A stretch of DNA of 64,000 nucleotides from Nocardia mikamii NBRC 108933 (GCF_001613505.1 NZ_BDCM01000017.1:1-64000), one strand, 5' to 3'. Counted from the stretch's first letter, positions 7,951 through 16,882 are shown. Made by a program: numbers and translations. Notes: generated by a model not told the origin, from the letters alone.

Positions 7951-8099
7951 GCGATATCTGGGTTTTCGGCGGGAGCGTTCTCGGCGTGTTGGCGATCGTG
8001 GTGGCCGCGCTGTGGTGTTGGCCGAGCCGGATCCCGAAAGGCCGCTCCGTGGCCGAGATCCGACAGCGCATCGAGGATGAGGAGGACAGCGAGCCGTGA
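7947..8099 (+). CDS. 50-residue single-TM protein
   Basis: TTG start at 7947 in a TTGA overlap (a GTG at 7935 is an alternative). One transmembrane helix covers about residues 5-24 (IWVFGGSVLGVLAIVVAALW), followed by a charged cytosolic tail ending EIRQRIEDEEDSEP. The single anchor with a short acidic tail suggests a membrane tether or small regulator. Function unknown. Confidence 0.6.
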   Translation: MSDIWVFGGSVLGVLAIVVAALWCWPSRIPKGRSVAEIRQRIEDEEDSEP

Positions 8100-8265
8100 C
8101 CGTCACCGCAGTTCGACGCCGCCGGAACGGGGCCGACTATTCCAAAATTCCCGTAGCGGTCTGTGCCTTGGAAGGGTTGGGAGAGATGTTTATCGAGTCG
8201 AGGCGTCTACGTCCGAGGATGTCGCTCGTTGGGACAGAGCATCGGTACAAGAGCACGAGGAGCCG

Positions 8266-8883
8266 ATGGTGACGGGACGGCTGATCACGATCGACGGCGC
8301 GGGTGGAGTCGGCAAGTCCACCACTGTGACATCGACGGTGAAACATCTGCACAGCACAGGCTTACCCGCGTACGCGACCAGCCAGCCGAGCCGCACCGTG
8401 CTCGGTGACCACATACGCGAGTACACCGACACCTATACCGGAATTGCCTTGGCGTGCTTAGTAGCTGGGGACCGACATCACCAGCAGCGCGTGGAGATCG
8501 TGCCCGCACTCGCCGACGAGAAGATCGTGGTGTGCGACAGGTACCTGCCGTCCAGCCTGGTCCTACAAGTACTCGACGGGGTCCCCGCGGAGCGGGTATG
8601 GCAGTTGAACGAAGGGATTCGGGTCCCGGAGGTAGCGGTCGTCCTACGCGCCGACCCCAAGGTCATCGCGGACCGTCTCGCCGCGCGCGGCGCACACAAC
8701 CGGTTCGAACGCCAGCCCGACTACAGCATCGCCCGCGAACTGGAGTTGTTCGACCAGGTCGCCGAGGATCTCCGCACACGTGGCTGGCCGGTCCATGTGA
8801 TCGACTGCACCGAGCACACGGAGAACGAGACCACCCTGGCCATCGCCCACCTCGTCGGGCCCGCCGCCGGACCATCACGCTAG
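8266..8883 (+). CDS. thymidylate-kinase-like P-loop nucleotide kinase
   Basis: 205 residues with the thymidylate kinase layout: P-loop GAGGVGKST at residues 11-19, a substrate segment ATSQPSRTVLGDHIREY, the CDRYLPSS motif at 90-97 (the DRY of dTMP kinases), and a lid-like region RGAHNRFERQ at 141-150. GAGGAG lies a few bases before the ATG at 8266, which fixes the start; readings from 8077 are poor. dTMP kinases phosphorylate dTMP to dTDP. A second, cluster-bound copy beside a glycosylase-fold protein and a radical SAM protein suggests instead a modified pyrimidine (deoxy)nucleotide as substrate; that step is inference. The glycosylase-fold gene starts 15 bases later. Confidence 0.9.
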   Translation: MVTGRLITIDGAGGVGKSTTVTSTVKHLHSTGLPAYATSQPSRTVLGDHIREYTDTYTGIALACLVAGDRHHQQRVEIVPALADEKIVVCDRYLPSSLVLQVLDGVPAERVWQLNEGIRVPEVAVVLRADPKVIADRLAARGAHNRFERQPDYSIARELELFDQVAEDLRTRGWPVHVIDCTEHTENETTLAIAHLVGPAAGPSR

Positions 8884-8898
8884 CGAAGGACGTACTGC

Positions 8899-9693
8899 AT
8901 GATCATGACCGACCACCCCGCCTGGCTGCATACCGACGCCGGTGCCGCATACCGGGCCGTCGCCGTCGGCGATTCAGCCGTGTTGATCAAGGCTGATTCT
9001 GCCGAGGGAACCGAAGCCGTCGACTCCGGTGGAAGCACCATAAGAATCGATACGGTGGATCCGAGCGTTTTGTCCGGCCCCGACGACCTGGTGACGCCGC
9101 TGAAGAATGCCGGAATTGTTGTGCGCGTAGCCAATCCGTCGCTGTGGAATGCGGTGACGGCGGCGATTATGCGGCAAGTGGTCCAAGCCGGACACGCCCG
9201 CACCCGATACCTCAGATTCTGCATCGCCTACGGTGAACCTGTCACCCGCGACGGTTTGACGGCGTGGCTGTTCCCCGAGCCGCATCGGATCCTCGCCCTC
9301 ACCGACGAACAGTTCGGAACCGTCGGCGCGGCATTCCCCAAGTCAGCGCTACGCGACGCTGCACGCTGCTTCCTCACCCACGGCGAGGTCTGGGAAACGT
9401 TGCCCGCCATCGACCTGGTGCAGGCGCTGCAAACCATCCCCCGGGTCGGGCGATGGACGGCATGTACTGCTGTCGCCGACTACACCAACGACTTCAGCTT
9501 CTACGACTACTCCGACATCGCTGTTCAACCGGCGGCACGGCGCCTCAACCCCGAGCGGGACTGGCCCAAGGGAGCGCCGGCGTTCAAGGCCGCCTGGGAA
9601 GAGATGGCGGGAAACCAGTTGTCCGCCTGGACAATTCTGACACTCACGTGGGGGATCAACCATGGAAAGCTCGACCGCTCGACCGCATACTGA
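8899..9693 (+). CDS. HhH-GPD (DNA glycosylase-fold) protein
   Basis: 264 residues. The C-terminal two thirds are helical with a helix-hairpin-helix at about 179-188 (TIPRVGRWTA) and candidate catalytic acids Asp203 and Asp206 just downstream (FYDYSDIAVQPAARRL), the spacing of the EndoIII/AlkA superfamily. The N-terminal ~100 residues are beta-rich and unlike AlkA's N domain as far as I can judge. No 4Fe-4S cysteine loop follows. Such proteins excise damaged bases, but glycosylase-fold enzymes also occur as transferases in phage thymine hypermodification. The downstream gene overlaps it by 32 bases, so kinase, glycosylase-fold and radical SAM genes form one tight unit. An alternative ATG lies at 8905. 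Confidence 0.82.
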   Translation: MIMTDHPAWLHTDAGAAYRAVAVGDSAVLIKADSAEGTEAVDSGGSTIRIDTVDPSVLSGPDDLVTPLKNAGIVVRVANPSLWNAVTAAIMRQVVQAGHARTRYLRFCIAYGEPVTRDGLTAWLFPEPHRILALTDEQFGTVGAAFPKSALRDAARCFLTHGEVWETLPAIDLVQALQTIPRVGRWTACTAVADYTNDFSFYDYSDIAVQPAARRLNPERDWPKGAPAFKAAWEEMAGNQLSAWTILTLTWGINHGKLDRSTAY

Positions 9694-11131
9694 CCCGCTC
9701 GCCGGAGCCGACCCGAAACGCAACCTCGACCTGCTCCTGGTCAACGCCCCGCTACGCGACTATTCCGTCCGGCCGCGGGTCAACGACTTCACACTCCCAG
9801 TGCTCGGGATGGCCTACATCGCCACCTACGCAGCCCACCAAGGGTACAACGTCGCCGTCCTCGATGCCGAAGCCCACGGCCTCGGCATCAGCGAAACAAT
9901 CGACGTAGTGAACGAGGCCCGCCCGCGTTGGGCGGGAATGAACTTGCTCGCGCCGACCTACGACATCTCCGCGACCATCGCTGCCGGACTCGACCCCGCC
10001 ATCTCGGTCATGCTCGGCGGCCACCAGGCCAAGGCAATGCCGACCGCCATACTCACCGACCCTCGAATGAGCCGTTGCGCCGCACTGGTACTCGGAGAAG
10101 CCGAAACCCGAGTAGCCGAGCTACTGAGAGATCACCACAACCGCACTCGACTCCCCGGGGTCATGTGGCTGGACCCGATCCTGAAAACTCCGGTCACCGG
10201 CGGCGTCCCCGGTATGCAGCACCATCTGGCACCGGACATCGACACGATGCCGTTCGTCGATCGCGCCTACCTGTGCCAGGACCCCCATTGGGAGGGCGGT
10301 CGCTGGGAAGCCAACATGGTCGGCGCCCGCGGCTGTCCCTACAACTGCACTTTCTGCGGCGCCGCTGCCAGCGCCAACCCCGACATCACCATCCGAGTTC
10401 GCAAGCCCCACAACATCATCGAGGAACTGACGCAGCTGCGCGAGCAGCACGATGTGACCGCATTCCGGTTCGTCGACGACCTGTTCCTCGGCTGGAAAAA
10501 GGTCATCGAAACAATGATGAACGCCTTCAGCACCGAACGCATCGGCGACTGGGCACGCTGGGACGCCACCGGGCGTATCAACGTCCTCGACCACACATCC
10601 GACGCCATGCTGGATACCTTGGCGGCCAACGGGTTACGCGAGGTCGCGCTCGGCATCGAATCCGGCAGCGACCGCGTCCTGCGATACATCGACAAACGCA
10701 TCACCCCCGAAATGGCCGTCCGCGTCGCCCACCGGCTTCTGATGCGAGGCATCAACGTCAAGGGCTACTTCATCCTCGGCTTCCCCGGTGAAACGAAAGA
10801 GGAGATAGACGACACCGAAACCCTGATCCACCGACTGTGGGACGCCACAGACCTTCTCCCGGGGACGTTTCGAGCGAGCGTGTTCGAGTTCCGGCCCTAC
10901 CCCGGCACCCCGGAATGGACCCGCCTCATGGCCACCGGCCGCTACACACCGCAGCAGCTGCTCGACTACTCCCCCGTCGACCTCACCGCCGGTGGAGTCG
11001 ACGAAACCATGTACGGCCGAGACGAATTCAACTTCTCCACCGGCATCCAGCTGTCAGAAGCACCGATCAGCTACATCCGCGACAAACTGACCTACCTCAG
11101 CCGCACGCAATACGCACGCACCCACGGCTGA
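9662..11131 (+). CDS. radical SAM protein with B12-binding-like N-domain
   Basis: 489 residues. Residues ~20-160 resemble the cobalamin-binding domain of class B radical SAM enzymes (LPVLGMAYIATYAAHQGYNV, VLDAEAHGLG, WAGMNLLAPTYD), although a canonical DxHxxG cobalamin-His motif is not clear. The radical SAM cluster motif is CPYNCTFC with Cys225, Cys229 and Cys232, followed by a TIM-barrel region including VALGIESGSDRVLR and GYFILGFPGET. B12-type radical SAM enzymes do methylations, ring contractions and C-C bond formation. It overlaps the glycosylase-fold gene and ends one base short of the convergent NUDIX gene. The substrate is unknown; nucleoside or nucleotide chemistry is inferred from the neighbours. 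Confidence 0.9.
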   Translation: MESSTARPHTDPLAGADPKRNLDLLLVNAPLRDYSVRPRVNDFTLPVLGMAYIATYAAHQGYNVAVLDAEAHGLGISETIDVVNEARPRWAGMNLLAPTYDISATIAAGLDPAISVMLGGHQAKAMPTAILTDPRMSRCAALVLGEAETRVAELLRDHHNRTRLPGVMWLDPILKTPVTGGVPGMQHHLAPDIDTMPFVDRAYLCQDPHWEGGRWEANMVGARGCPYNCTFCGAAASANPDITIRVRKPHNIIEELTQLREQHDVTAFRFVDDLFLGWKKVIETMMNAFSTERIGDWARWDATGRINVLDHTSDAMLDTLAANGLREVALGIESGSDRVLRYIDKRITPEMAVRVAHRLLMRGINVKGYFILGFPGETKEEIDDTETLIHRLWDATDLLPGTFRASVFEFRPYPGTPEWTRLMATGRYTPQQLLDYSPVDLTAGGVDETMYGRDEFNFSTGIQLSEAPISYIRDKLTYLSRTQYARTHG

Positions 11132-11132
11132 A

Positions 11133-11588
11133 CTACACGACAGCGGGAACGGGCCAACCGTATTCGCTGAACAACGCGGCGTCACGGTCGAGGAAGGCCT
11201 GGATACCGATGGCCGGGTACTCAATGATGTCGTCGGGCAGCTCGTCGAATCTGAACCACGTCACTCCCAGGCACTTGTCCGGTTCTCGGTTCACCGGCTC
11301 GCCCTGCCACCGCGTCGTGTGCAGAAACACGCCCAGACGCGGCTCCGGACCCGAGCCAGCCACATGCACGACGTGAACAACGCGTAGATCAGCGGGATCG
11401 ATCACGACCCCGACTTCCTCATACGCCTCGCGCGCTGCGGCCGCGGTGATGGCCTCTGCTTTGTCGAGCTTTCCCGAAGGCAGGTGCCATCGACCGGCGA
11501 ACTCATCGGTGCCGCCGCGACGGGTCAGCAGAAGCCGGTCACTGTCGGTGAGAAGTATATGGACGTCGATCAGGTGGCGGTCGGCCAT
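11133..11588 (-). CDS. NUDIX hydrolase
   Basis: 151 residues from the ATG at 11588, which has AGGAG 9 bases upstream (a TTG at 11597 is possible). The NUDIX box is intact from GKLDKAEAITAAAAREAYEE through the following VGV, matching GX5EX7REUXEEXGU. The family hydrolyses nucleoside diphosphates linked to other groups, including noncanonical NTPs. It converges on the radical SAM gene with a 1-base gap. A role in cleansing or finishing the cluster's nucleotide product is plausible but inferred. Confidence 0.9.
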   Translation of the reverse strand: MADRHLIDVHILLTDSDRLLLTRRGGTDEFAGRWHLPSGKLDKAEAITAAAAREAYEEVGVVIDPADLRVVHVVHVAGSGPEPRLGVFLHTTRWQGEPVNREPDKCLGVTWFRFDELPDDIIEYPAIGIQAFLDRDAALFSEYGWPVPAVV

Positions 11589-11732
11589 CGAAGACAACTC
11601 CTGAAGGGTTTCGGGGTCGCGGAGACCCTACGCCGCACCGCCATCGGGTACCGCGTCAGGCACACGTGTGTCGCCAGCCAAGCGGCATCCGTGACCAGTC
11701 GCGCTGTTGCATCAGCCCGACCCACCACATGG

Positions 11733-11840
11733 TCACAATGACGTCAATTCCCACGCTGCTGCTTCAGCGGTTCCCCCGGGGGCACCCACCCGCCACCCGG
11801 GATCGTCATCGACGCGTACGGGTCCGCGTATGGCACTCAT
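11733..11840 (-). CDS. 35-residue peptide at the 3' end of the T4SS operon
   Basis: The ATG at 11840 overlaps the stop of the DUF4913 gene as ATGA, the same coupling that joins most genes of this operon. The peptide begins MSAIRGPVRVDDDPGW and ends EAAAWELTSL. It is too short for domain assignment and might be the start of a truncated gene. Coupling is the only support. The remaining ~140 bases to the NUDIX gene hold nothing else I recognise. Confidence 0.4.
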   Translation of the reverse strand: MSAIRGPVRVDDDPGWRVGAPGGTAEAAAWELTSL

Positions 11841-12688
11841 CGGTGTTCCGGGTGGTCCCGGAAGTCTGGTCCGAATCCCAGATCGTCTGTCGGGGCGGTG
11901 TTTCCGAGTGTGGTGAACCAGTTGGCGGGGACGTCTGCGGTGGGTAGTCCGGTTTCGGGTGTGTGGTGGTCTGGGGTGCAGCGGTGTAGGGGCCCGTTGG
12001 CGGCGTCGAGGATGTACCGGAAGTGGGGGTCGATGTGGGAGACGAACAGTGTCGACATGGCAGAGCCGTCCTCGGCGACGCGGGCGGCTTCGAATACGAC
12101 ATGTAGGGCGGCGAGGCGCACGGCGACGCTGCGGTGGTCCCACCAGCGTCGACACCACGTGTATTGGTCTTCGCGGTGGTTGGCAGCGATGCGGACCGCG
12201 GTGACCGGCAGCAGCCACTGCTCGACGAAATCGGCATAGTGGCCGAACCGATAGGGCTTGGTGTTGCCGGACTCGGTATCGGACTTGCCCGGGGGTTTGA
12301 ACCATCCGGGCGGCACGGGTTCGCAGGAAAGTGACGGGAGGGCGACGTGTTTGGTGCGGGTGCAGCGGTGCAGGGGTCCGTTGGCCGCGTCGAGGATGAC
12401 GCCGAAGTGAGGGTCGACGTGATGGAGTATGAAGGTCGACAGGCCCGCGGCGTTCTTGTCGGCACGCATGGCTTCGAAGCCCCGGTGCAGGTGAGCGATC
12501 CGCACGCTCACCGCGCGGTGGCGCCACCATTGGCTGCACCAGGTCCAGGTGTGTTCCCGGTTGGCTTCGGCGAGACGGACGGTGACGAACGGGAACAGCC
12601 ATTGCTCGGCGAAGGTAACGAAGTCCGAATACGCCGGCGCCATGGGCTTCCGCTGTCGTGCAGCTCCAGGTGTTGCGGGTGGGGTCAT
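11837..12688 (-). CDS. tandem DUF4913-like protein
   Basis: 283 residues made of two copies of a ~100-residue domain: roughly 18-115 and 150-245. Each contains an F-x-E-Q-W-L start, a TWC...WW.H(R) block, VRIA.LH, and the ending HxDPHF..ILDAANGPLHRCT. DUF4913-type proteins are common beside the coupling-protein gene in conjugative elements of Nocardia-like bacteria; their role is unknown. The start at 12688 is in an ATGA overlap with the coupling ATPase gene. Conserved Trp, His and Cys residues in both copies suggest a metal- or DNA-binding fold. The internal duplication is seen directly. Confidence 0.82.
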   Translation of the reverse strand: MTPPATPGAARQRKPMAPAYSDFVTFAEQWLFPFVTVRLAEANREHTWTWCSQWWRHRAVSVRIAHLHRGFEAMRADKNAAGLSTFILHHVDPHFGVILDAANGPLHRCTRTKHVALPSLSCEPVPPGWFKPPGKSDTESGNTKPYRFGHYADFVEQWLLPVTAVRIAANHREDQYTWCRRWWDHRSVAVRLAALHVVFEAARVAEDGSAMSTLFVSHIDPHFRYILDAANGPLHRCTPDHHTPETGLPTADVPANWFTTLGNTAPTDDLGFGPDFRDHPEHR

Positions 12689-14547
12689 AGCTCGACTCCT
12701 GCTGCGCCACCTGGGTTGTCCGGCCGCGCCGGTGGGGTGGCTGGGCTGGGTGGGTTGGCATAGCGGGCAAGAGATCGGGTGACCAGTGGTTCGAGGGTGG
12801 GGTTGTCCCACCAGAACTGCTTTTCGATCAAGACGGGTTCGTGACCGGGGAGGCGGACCATGGCGCGGTCTTTCGGGAGGCGTGCGAGTTTGGCGACGTT
12901 GAGGATGGGTTCGGCGCGCCAGCTGGTGCTGCGGTTTGTGCCTCCCGGCCCGGTGGAGCGGGAGTGGTCGGCGACGTCGTGGTCGTCGACCAGACGCGCC
13001 CACTGCTCCAGATAGGTCGGTGTGGCGATGTTGCCGCCGTAGATCTCGATCGATTGGGCGCGGATGACGGTCAATCCGTTTGTGCCCCAGAGGTCTTCGG
13101 CTTGTTCGAGGACTTGCACGATGGTCAGCAGGATGACGCCGCATCCGGCGGCGTAGGTGTAGTAGCTGGGTAGTGCGTCGATGAGTGCGCAGTTCGCTGC
13201 TTCGTCGAGCACTGCCAGCAGCGGCACGGCGAGGCGGCCGTCGGGACGTGCACGCGCGAATGCCAGTGCGGATTCGAGGATTTGACCGACGAGGGCGGCG
13301 GTGAGGGCTGCGGCGGAGTCGGGTCCGGTCATCGACAGCGCGTAGAGGGTGTCGTTGCTGGTGATGAACTCGGCGGGTTTGAATTCGGGCAGGTTGTGCG
13401 TCGCCGCAGCGAGGGTGCTGTGGAGGACGATCGATTCGCTGGTCTCGTAGACGGTGACGCGTTTGCGGGCGGGTGGGGTGATCATGGTGGCGTAGTCCTC
13501 GTCGGAGAGCACGTTCAAGAACCTGCGCGCCATGTCGTACAACCCGTCCCTCTGGCGCGCGTACAAGCCTTGCGCGTCGAGGATGCGTTGCGCCGCGCGG
13601 ACATGATTGTGGTGGCGCAAGACCAGGATCGGGGTCTGATCCTGGTCGCTGGACAGCCATTCGGCGACGTGGAGCAGGTCACCCTCGACACACGCGGCCG
13701 CCAGAAGATACAACGACAGCAATTCTTGAGCGCCACCATCGAAGTACGAGTCGACACGTGCGTTCGCTCGCTCCGACGCTGATCCCGACGCCCCAGAAAC
13801 GAAGAAGGAGGCCAGTTTTCGTGCGGAGGCGAGGGTGCGGACTCGGGCGAGCAGGTCGACCCAGAACCCACACACCGGCCGTCCGGTCACAGCCTGAAGA
13901 TCGCACAGCCAGACTCGGCCGCGTTGTTCACGCCCGAGTACGGTGTGGCGGTAGAGGTCGGGTTTGTTGGAGGTCGCCAGCACCGGCCCCCATGCACTCA
14001 GCACCGCGGGGATCGCCCATGCCATTGTTTTGCCGGTGCGCTGCCCGGCCGCGATGAACACACCCATCTCTGCCGGCACGAACAACTCCACTCCCCCGAC
14101 GACGGTGCGGCCCAACGGCGGCCCCGGCTGCGCCCGCACCTCCGCTGGCGCGTCTTTGAGCAGCCGCTGGCCGGCGGTGGCGTTGTCTTGCTGTCGCGCG
14201 GCAGAAATGTGTCGCGGGGAAACCATAGTGCGCGCCGCGCGATCGATGTCGTTGCGCCGCATCAATACCCACCGCCTGCGAAACACGCTCGCGAGCGCTC
14301 CGCTGGCGGCGATCGCTATAGCGAAGATCGCGCTGGATTGCCACGGCCATCGATGCTGGCCCACCATTACCTGCAACAGTGCCGCTGCTGGGTGCGCGGT
14401 GATGGGCAGTCCGGCGCACCAGCTTCCGGCCGACAGCGCTCCGTAGGCAAGGAGCGCCGCAGCGATGACGCCGAGGGCGATGAGAAGCAGCCAGGTTTCC
14501 TCGCCGAGCCCGCCGGTGGTTCGGCGCCGCGTCTGCCGCGCCATCAC
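12685..14547 (-). CDS. type IV coupling ATPase (VirD4/TraG family)
   Basis: 620 residues. Two transmembrane segments lie near 18-40 and 70-90. The P-loop is GQRTGKT at 168-174 after VFIAA, and Walker B is LLAVLDEA at 443-450, followed by the family's ANCALIDALPSYYTYAAGCG stretch. These ATPases sit at the inner membrane and feed DNA or protein substrates into the type IV channel. Start: GTG at 14547 or ATG at 14544, behind GAGGGGGG. It ends in an ATGA overlap with the DUF4913 gene. Seven related genes lie directly upstream in the operon, so their products are good candidates for substrates or adaptors. Confidence 0.93.
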   Translation of the reverse strand: MMARQTRRRTTGGLGEETWLLLIALGVIAAALLAYGALSAGSWCAGLPITAHPAAALLQVMVGQHRWPWQSSAIFAIAIAASGALASVFRRRWVLMRRNDIDRAARTMVSPRHISAARQQDNATAGQRLLKDAPAEVRAQPGPPLGRTVVGGVELFVPAEMGVFIAAGQRTGKTMAWAIPAVLSAWGPVLATSNKPDLYRHTVLGREQRGRVWLCDLQAVTGRPVCGFWVDLLARVRTLASARKLASFFVSGASGSASERANARVDSYFDGGAQELLSLYLLAAACVEGDLLHVAEWLSSDQDQTPILVLRHHNHVRAAQRILDAQGLYARQRDGLYDMARRFLNVLSDEDYATMITPPARKRVTVYETSESIVLHSTLAAATHNLPEFKPAEFITSNDTLYALSMTGPDSAAALTAALVGQILESALAFARARPDGRLAVPLLAVLDEAANCALIDALPSYYTYAAGCGVILLTIVQVLEQAEDLWGTNGLTVIRAQSIEIYGGNIATPTYLEQWARLVDDHDVADHSRSTGPGGTNRSTSWRAEPILNVAKLARLPKDRAMVRLPGHEPVLIEKQFWWDNPTLEPLVTRSLARYANPPSPATPPARPDNPGGAAGVEL

Positions 14548-14596
14548 GCCGCCCCCCCTCGGGACAACAGCTGTGCATAACTCTGGCCGAGGGCCA

Positions 14597-15865
14597 TCAC
14601 AAGCTCACCTCCCGATCGAGCTGGGAGACAACCTCTTTTGCCGCCACCAAATCGGCGGGCGGGGACCATTCGCCGACGTCGGTGTCGGGGAGGGCGACGT
14701 CCACGGCGGTGCTAATGGCGGCACCTGCACCGCCGCCGCGCATTGGAGCATCTGCAGCCTCCACCGGGCCGCGGTGAGTGATCGGTATTGCCGGGTCTGC
14801 GGTCGGGCCGGGCGCTGAGGTGAGTTGGTTGTGGTAGGACTCTGCGGCGGCACGGGCGTGGTCGCGGTGTTCGAGCAGTTGGGCGATGCGTCCCAGCTGG
14901 GGATCGGAGGGTTGTGTGGCCCAGTAGGTTCCGTCGCGGCCGGTGGCGTAGGCGGTCTGCACCTGGTCGTCGGTGAGCCCGATAGCGAGGGCGTCGCGTC
15001 GCGCGGCGCTGAGCCCGGCTCGTAGCCGGTCGAGGCGGGCGATGCGGGCTTGGTCGTCGGTGCCGTCGAGGTGGTCGGCGACGTTGCTGTGCTCGGCGGC
15101 GAGGTCCTGGATCTCGCGCAGGGCCTCGACATGGCGGCGTTCCCATGTTTCGGCGTGGCTGTAGTCGGCCGAGATTCGCGCTTCACGAACTGCGCGCGGC
15201 AGCAGCATCTTCCGTGCCTCACGCCCGTCATCGAGATCGGCTGCTGTTTCCTCGGTTTCGAGCAGGGCGTCGGTGTCGGCGATGACCGCGTCGACCTGCG
15301 CGAGGCTCGGCAACGCCACAGCCTGGTGTCTCGGCGCGCCCAGAGTGCGCTCCACCGCGGTGCGTCGATCGACCTCATTCTCCGGTCGCGGTATCGGCGT
15401 TGGGGTGGCGCCCATGTCGGGTTGCAGGTAGGGGTAGCGGCGGACGGCGTCTTGGCTGGAGCCGGTGACGGTGCTGGTGCCGTGGCCGGTGATGAGGCGG
15501 GCTTGTTGCAGGGTGCGCCAGATGTCGTCGTCGATCGCTACCTCGCCGGTGGCGCGGGCGCGGGCGATCTGGTCGTAGTTGCGGCGCGCGATCTCCGGTT
15601 GGGTTCGCCATCCGGCAACTACTCGTTGCAGTCCCGCCCAGGTGCCGCGCCAGTGTTCGGACTCGTGGCGCGCCCACCGGATCGCCAACTCGTCAGCGCG
15701 GGAGTTGAATTCGGCTCGCGCCTCGGCCGTGGCGGCGGAGGGAGCGATCTCGCGGAGCTGGTAGTAGCGGGCGAAGTCGGCGCGCAGCTGCCGCTCGGTA
15801 GGTGAGGCGGCGTCGCGGTAGTAGTCGGGGTTGGTGAATCCCAGCGGCTCGTCCAGCACGGTCAC
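14597..15865 (-). CDS. array protein A, helical, with AVDxALP C-terminal motif
   Basis: 422 residues from a GTG in a GTGA overlap with the upstream gene. Mostly charged helix, with coiled-coil-like segments (for example TWERRHVEALREIQDLAAEH). Near the C-terminus it has ISTAVDVALPDTDVGEW, the motif shared by the next six upstream genes. The segment AIGLTDDQVQTAYATGRDG also parallels the GIPxxWxxxAR motif of its relatives. No catalytic signature or signal peptide is seen. Its place directly before the coupling ATPase suggests an adaptor, DNA-processing accessory or secreted substrate. Confidence 0.75.
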   Translation of the reverse strand: MTVLDEPLGFTNPDYYRDAASPTERQLRADFARYYQLREIAPSAATAEARAEFNSRADELAIRWARHESEHWRGTWAGLQRVVAGWRTQPEIARRNYDQIARARATGEVAIDDDIWRTLQQARLITGHGTSTVTGSSQDAVRRYPYLQPDMGATPTPIPRPENEVDRRTAVERTLGAPRHQAVALPSLAQVDAVIADTDALLETEETAADLDDGREARKMLLPRAVREARISADYSHAETWERRHVEALREIQDLAAEHSNVADHLDGTDDQARIARLDRLRAGLSAARRDALAIGLTDDQVQTAYATGRDGTYWATQPSDPQLGRIAQLLEHRDHARAAAESYHNQLTSAPGPTADPAIPITHRGPVEAADAPMRGGGAGAAISTAVDVALPDTDVGEWSPPADLVAAKEVVSQLDREVSL

Positions 15866-16746
15866 GGCGCCACCTCCGGCCCATGATCCGACGTGCCGGG
15901 CGGTAGCCCGGTGTCGGGGTCGGTGGCATCGGGCCAGTAATCGGGCTGGCAGGGCAGTGCGGTGTCGATCGCGGTACTGATCCCACTGCTGGTGTCGAGC
16001 GATGTGGTGTGCTCGAGGGCGTCGATGTCGTTGGCCAGTGCCAACTCGGCGTTGGTTTGAGCCAGCGCGCGGGCAGGCTGCGGGCCGGGTTCGGTGTTGT
16101 GGTGGCGGTGTCCGGTGAGCCAGTCGGCGTCGACGAGTTCTTCGGTCTGGCGGGCGATGGTGTTGCGGGCGTGGGCGAGGTCTTCGGACAGAGTTTCGAT
16201 CCGAGTGTGGGCGTGGTCGAGCTTGTTTTCGAGTTCGCGGATGCGGACGCGGTCGGTGCCGGCGCGGGCCTCGGCGAGGGTGAGTTCGTGGGCGAGGTGT
16301 TCGAGCCGTCCCAGCAGGGGGTGGGCGGGTTGCTGGTCCCAGCCCACTCCGGCGAGCCCGAGGTCGTGGGCGGTGTCGATGTCGCTGATCGGCACCCCGC
16401 CCTGGACTGCGTCGAGGTAGGCGCGACGCAAATCGTCTTCGATGCCGTTGATCGCGGTCAACCGCCACTCGCCGGGACCGGCAGCCGGGGTGTCGGGGGC
16501 CGGGTGGTGTTGCCAGTCGATGTAGCGCTTCATCGAGTCCTGCACGGCGCGCAGCGCGGTCGCGCGCACGGCATCGGGGTCGTCGGGCCCGAACCGGACG
16601 GCCAGGGGGCTGGCTACGGTGCGGGATCGAAACGCCGTCGCTGGTATTGGCGCAGGGGCCGCTGGTTCGGACGGAGACGCGCTCGCTGCGGGGTCCGGCG
16701 TGTTGGCGCCGGGAGAATTCGACGGTGGGAATGTGTTGTCGGACAT
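15862..16746 (-). CDS. array protein B, coiled-coil, with AIDxALP motif
   Basis: 294 residues. The N-terminal 45 are Pro/Ala/Ser-rich and disordered. Residues ~140-225 form a coiled coil (for example RIRELENKLDHAHTRIETLS, then EDLAHARNTIARQTEE). The tail carries ISTAIDTALPCQPDYWPD, and the protein ends in GPEVAP. It overlaps array gene A by GTGA. The gap to the next upstream gene is 136 bases and holds nothing obvious. No enzymatic motif is seen. Confidence 0.75.
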   Translation of the reverse strand: MSDNTFPPSNSPGANTPDPAASASPSEPAAPAPIPATAFRSRTVASPLAVRFGPDDPDAVRATALRAVQDSMKRYIDWQHHPAPDTPAAGPGEWRLTAINGIEDDLRRAYLDAVQGGVPISDIDTAHDLGLAGVGWDQQPAHPLLGRLEHLAHELTLAEARAGTDRVRIRELENKLDHAHTRIETLSEDLAHARNTIARQTEELVDADWLTGHRHHNTEPGPQPARALAQTNAELALANDIDALEHTTSLDTSSGISTAIDTALPCQPDYWPDATDPDTGLPPGTSDHGPEVAP

Positions 16747-16882
16747 CGTATTCCGCCTTCTGGTGAAGCGGGCCGCGACCGGTGGTCGTGGCGTGACGGG
16801 ATGTCCTCGCGGTATCGGGGTGGAATCGTGCTTGAAGTGAGGGCGGCGCCAGCGCCATCACCGGGAGTTGGCGGTGCGACGG

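Noticed and set aside
11837..13660. Reading the DUF4913 frame as one 607-residue protein
   Set aside because: Residues before the ATG at 12688 are Arg/Pro/His-rich and antisense-like within the coupling ATPase gene; the ATGA overlap marks the real start.
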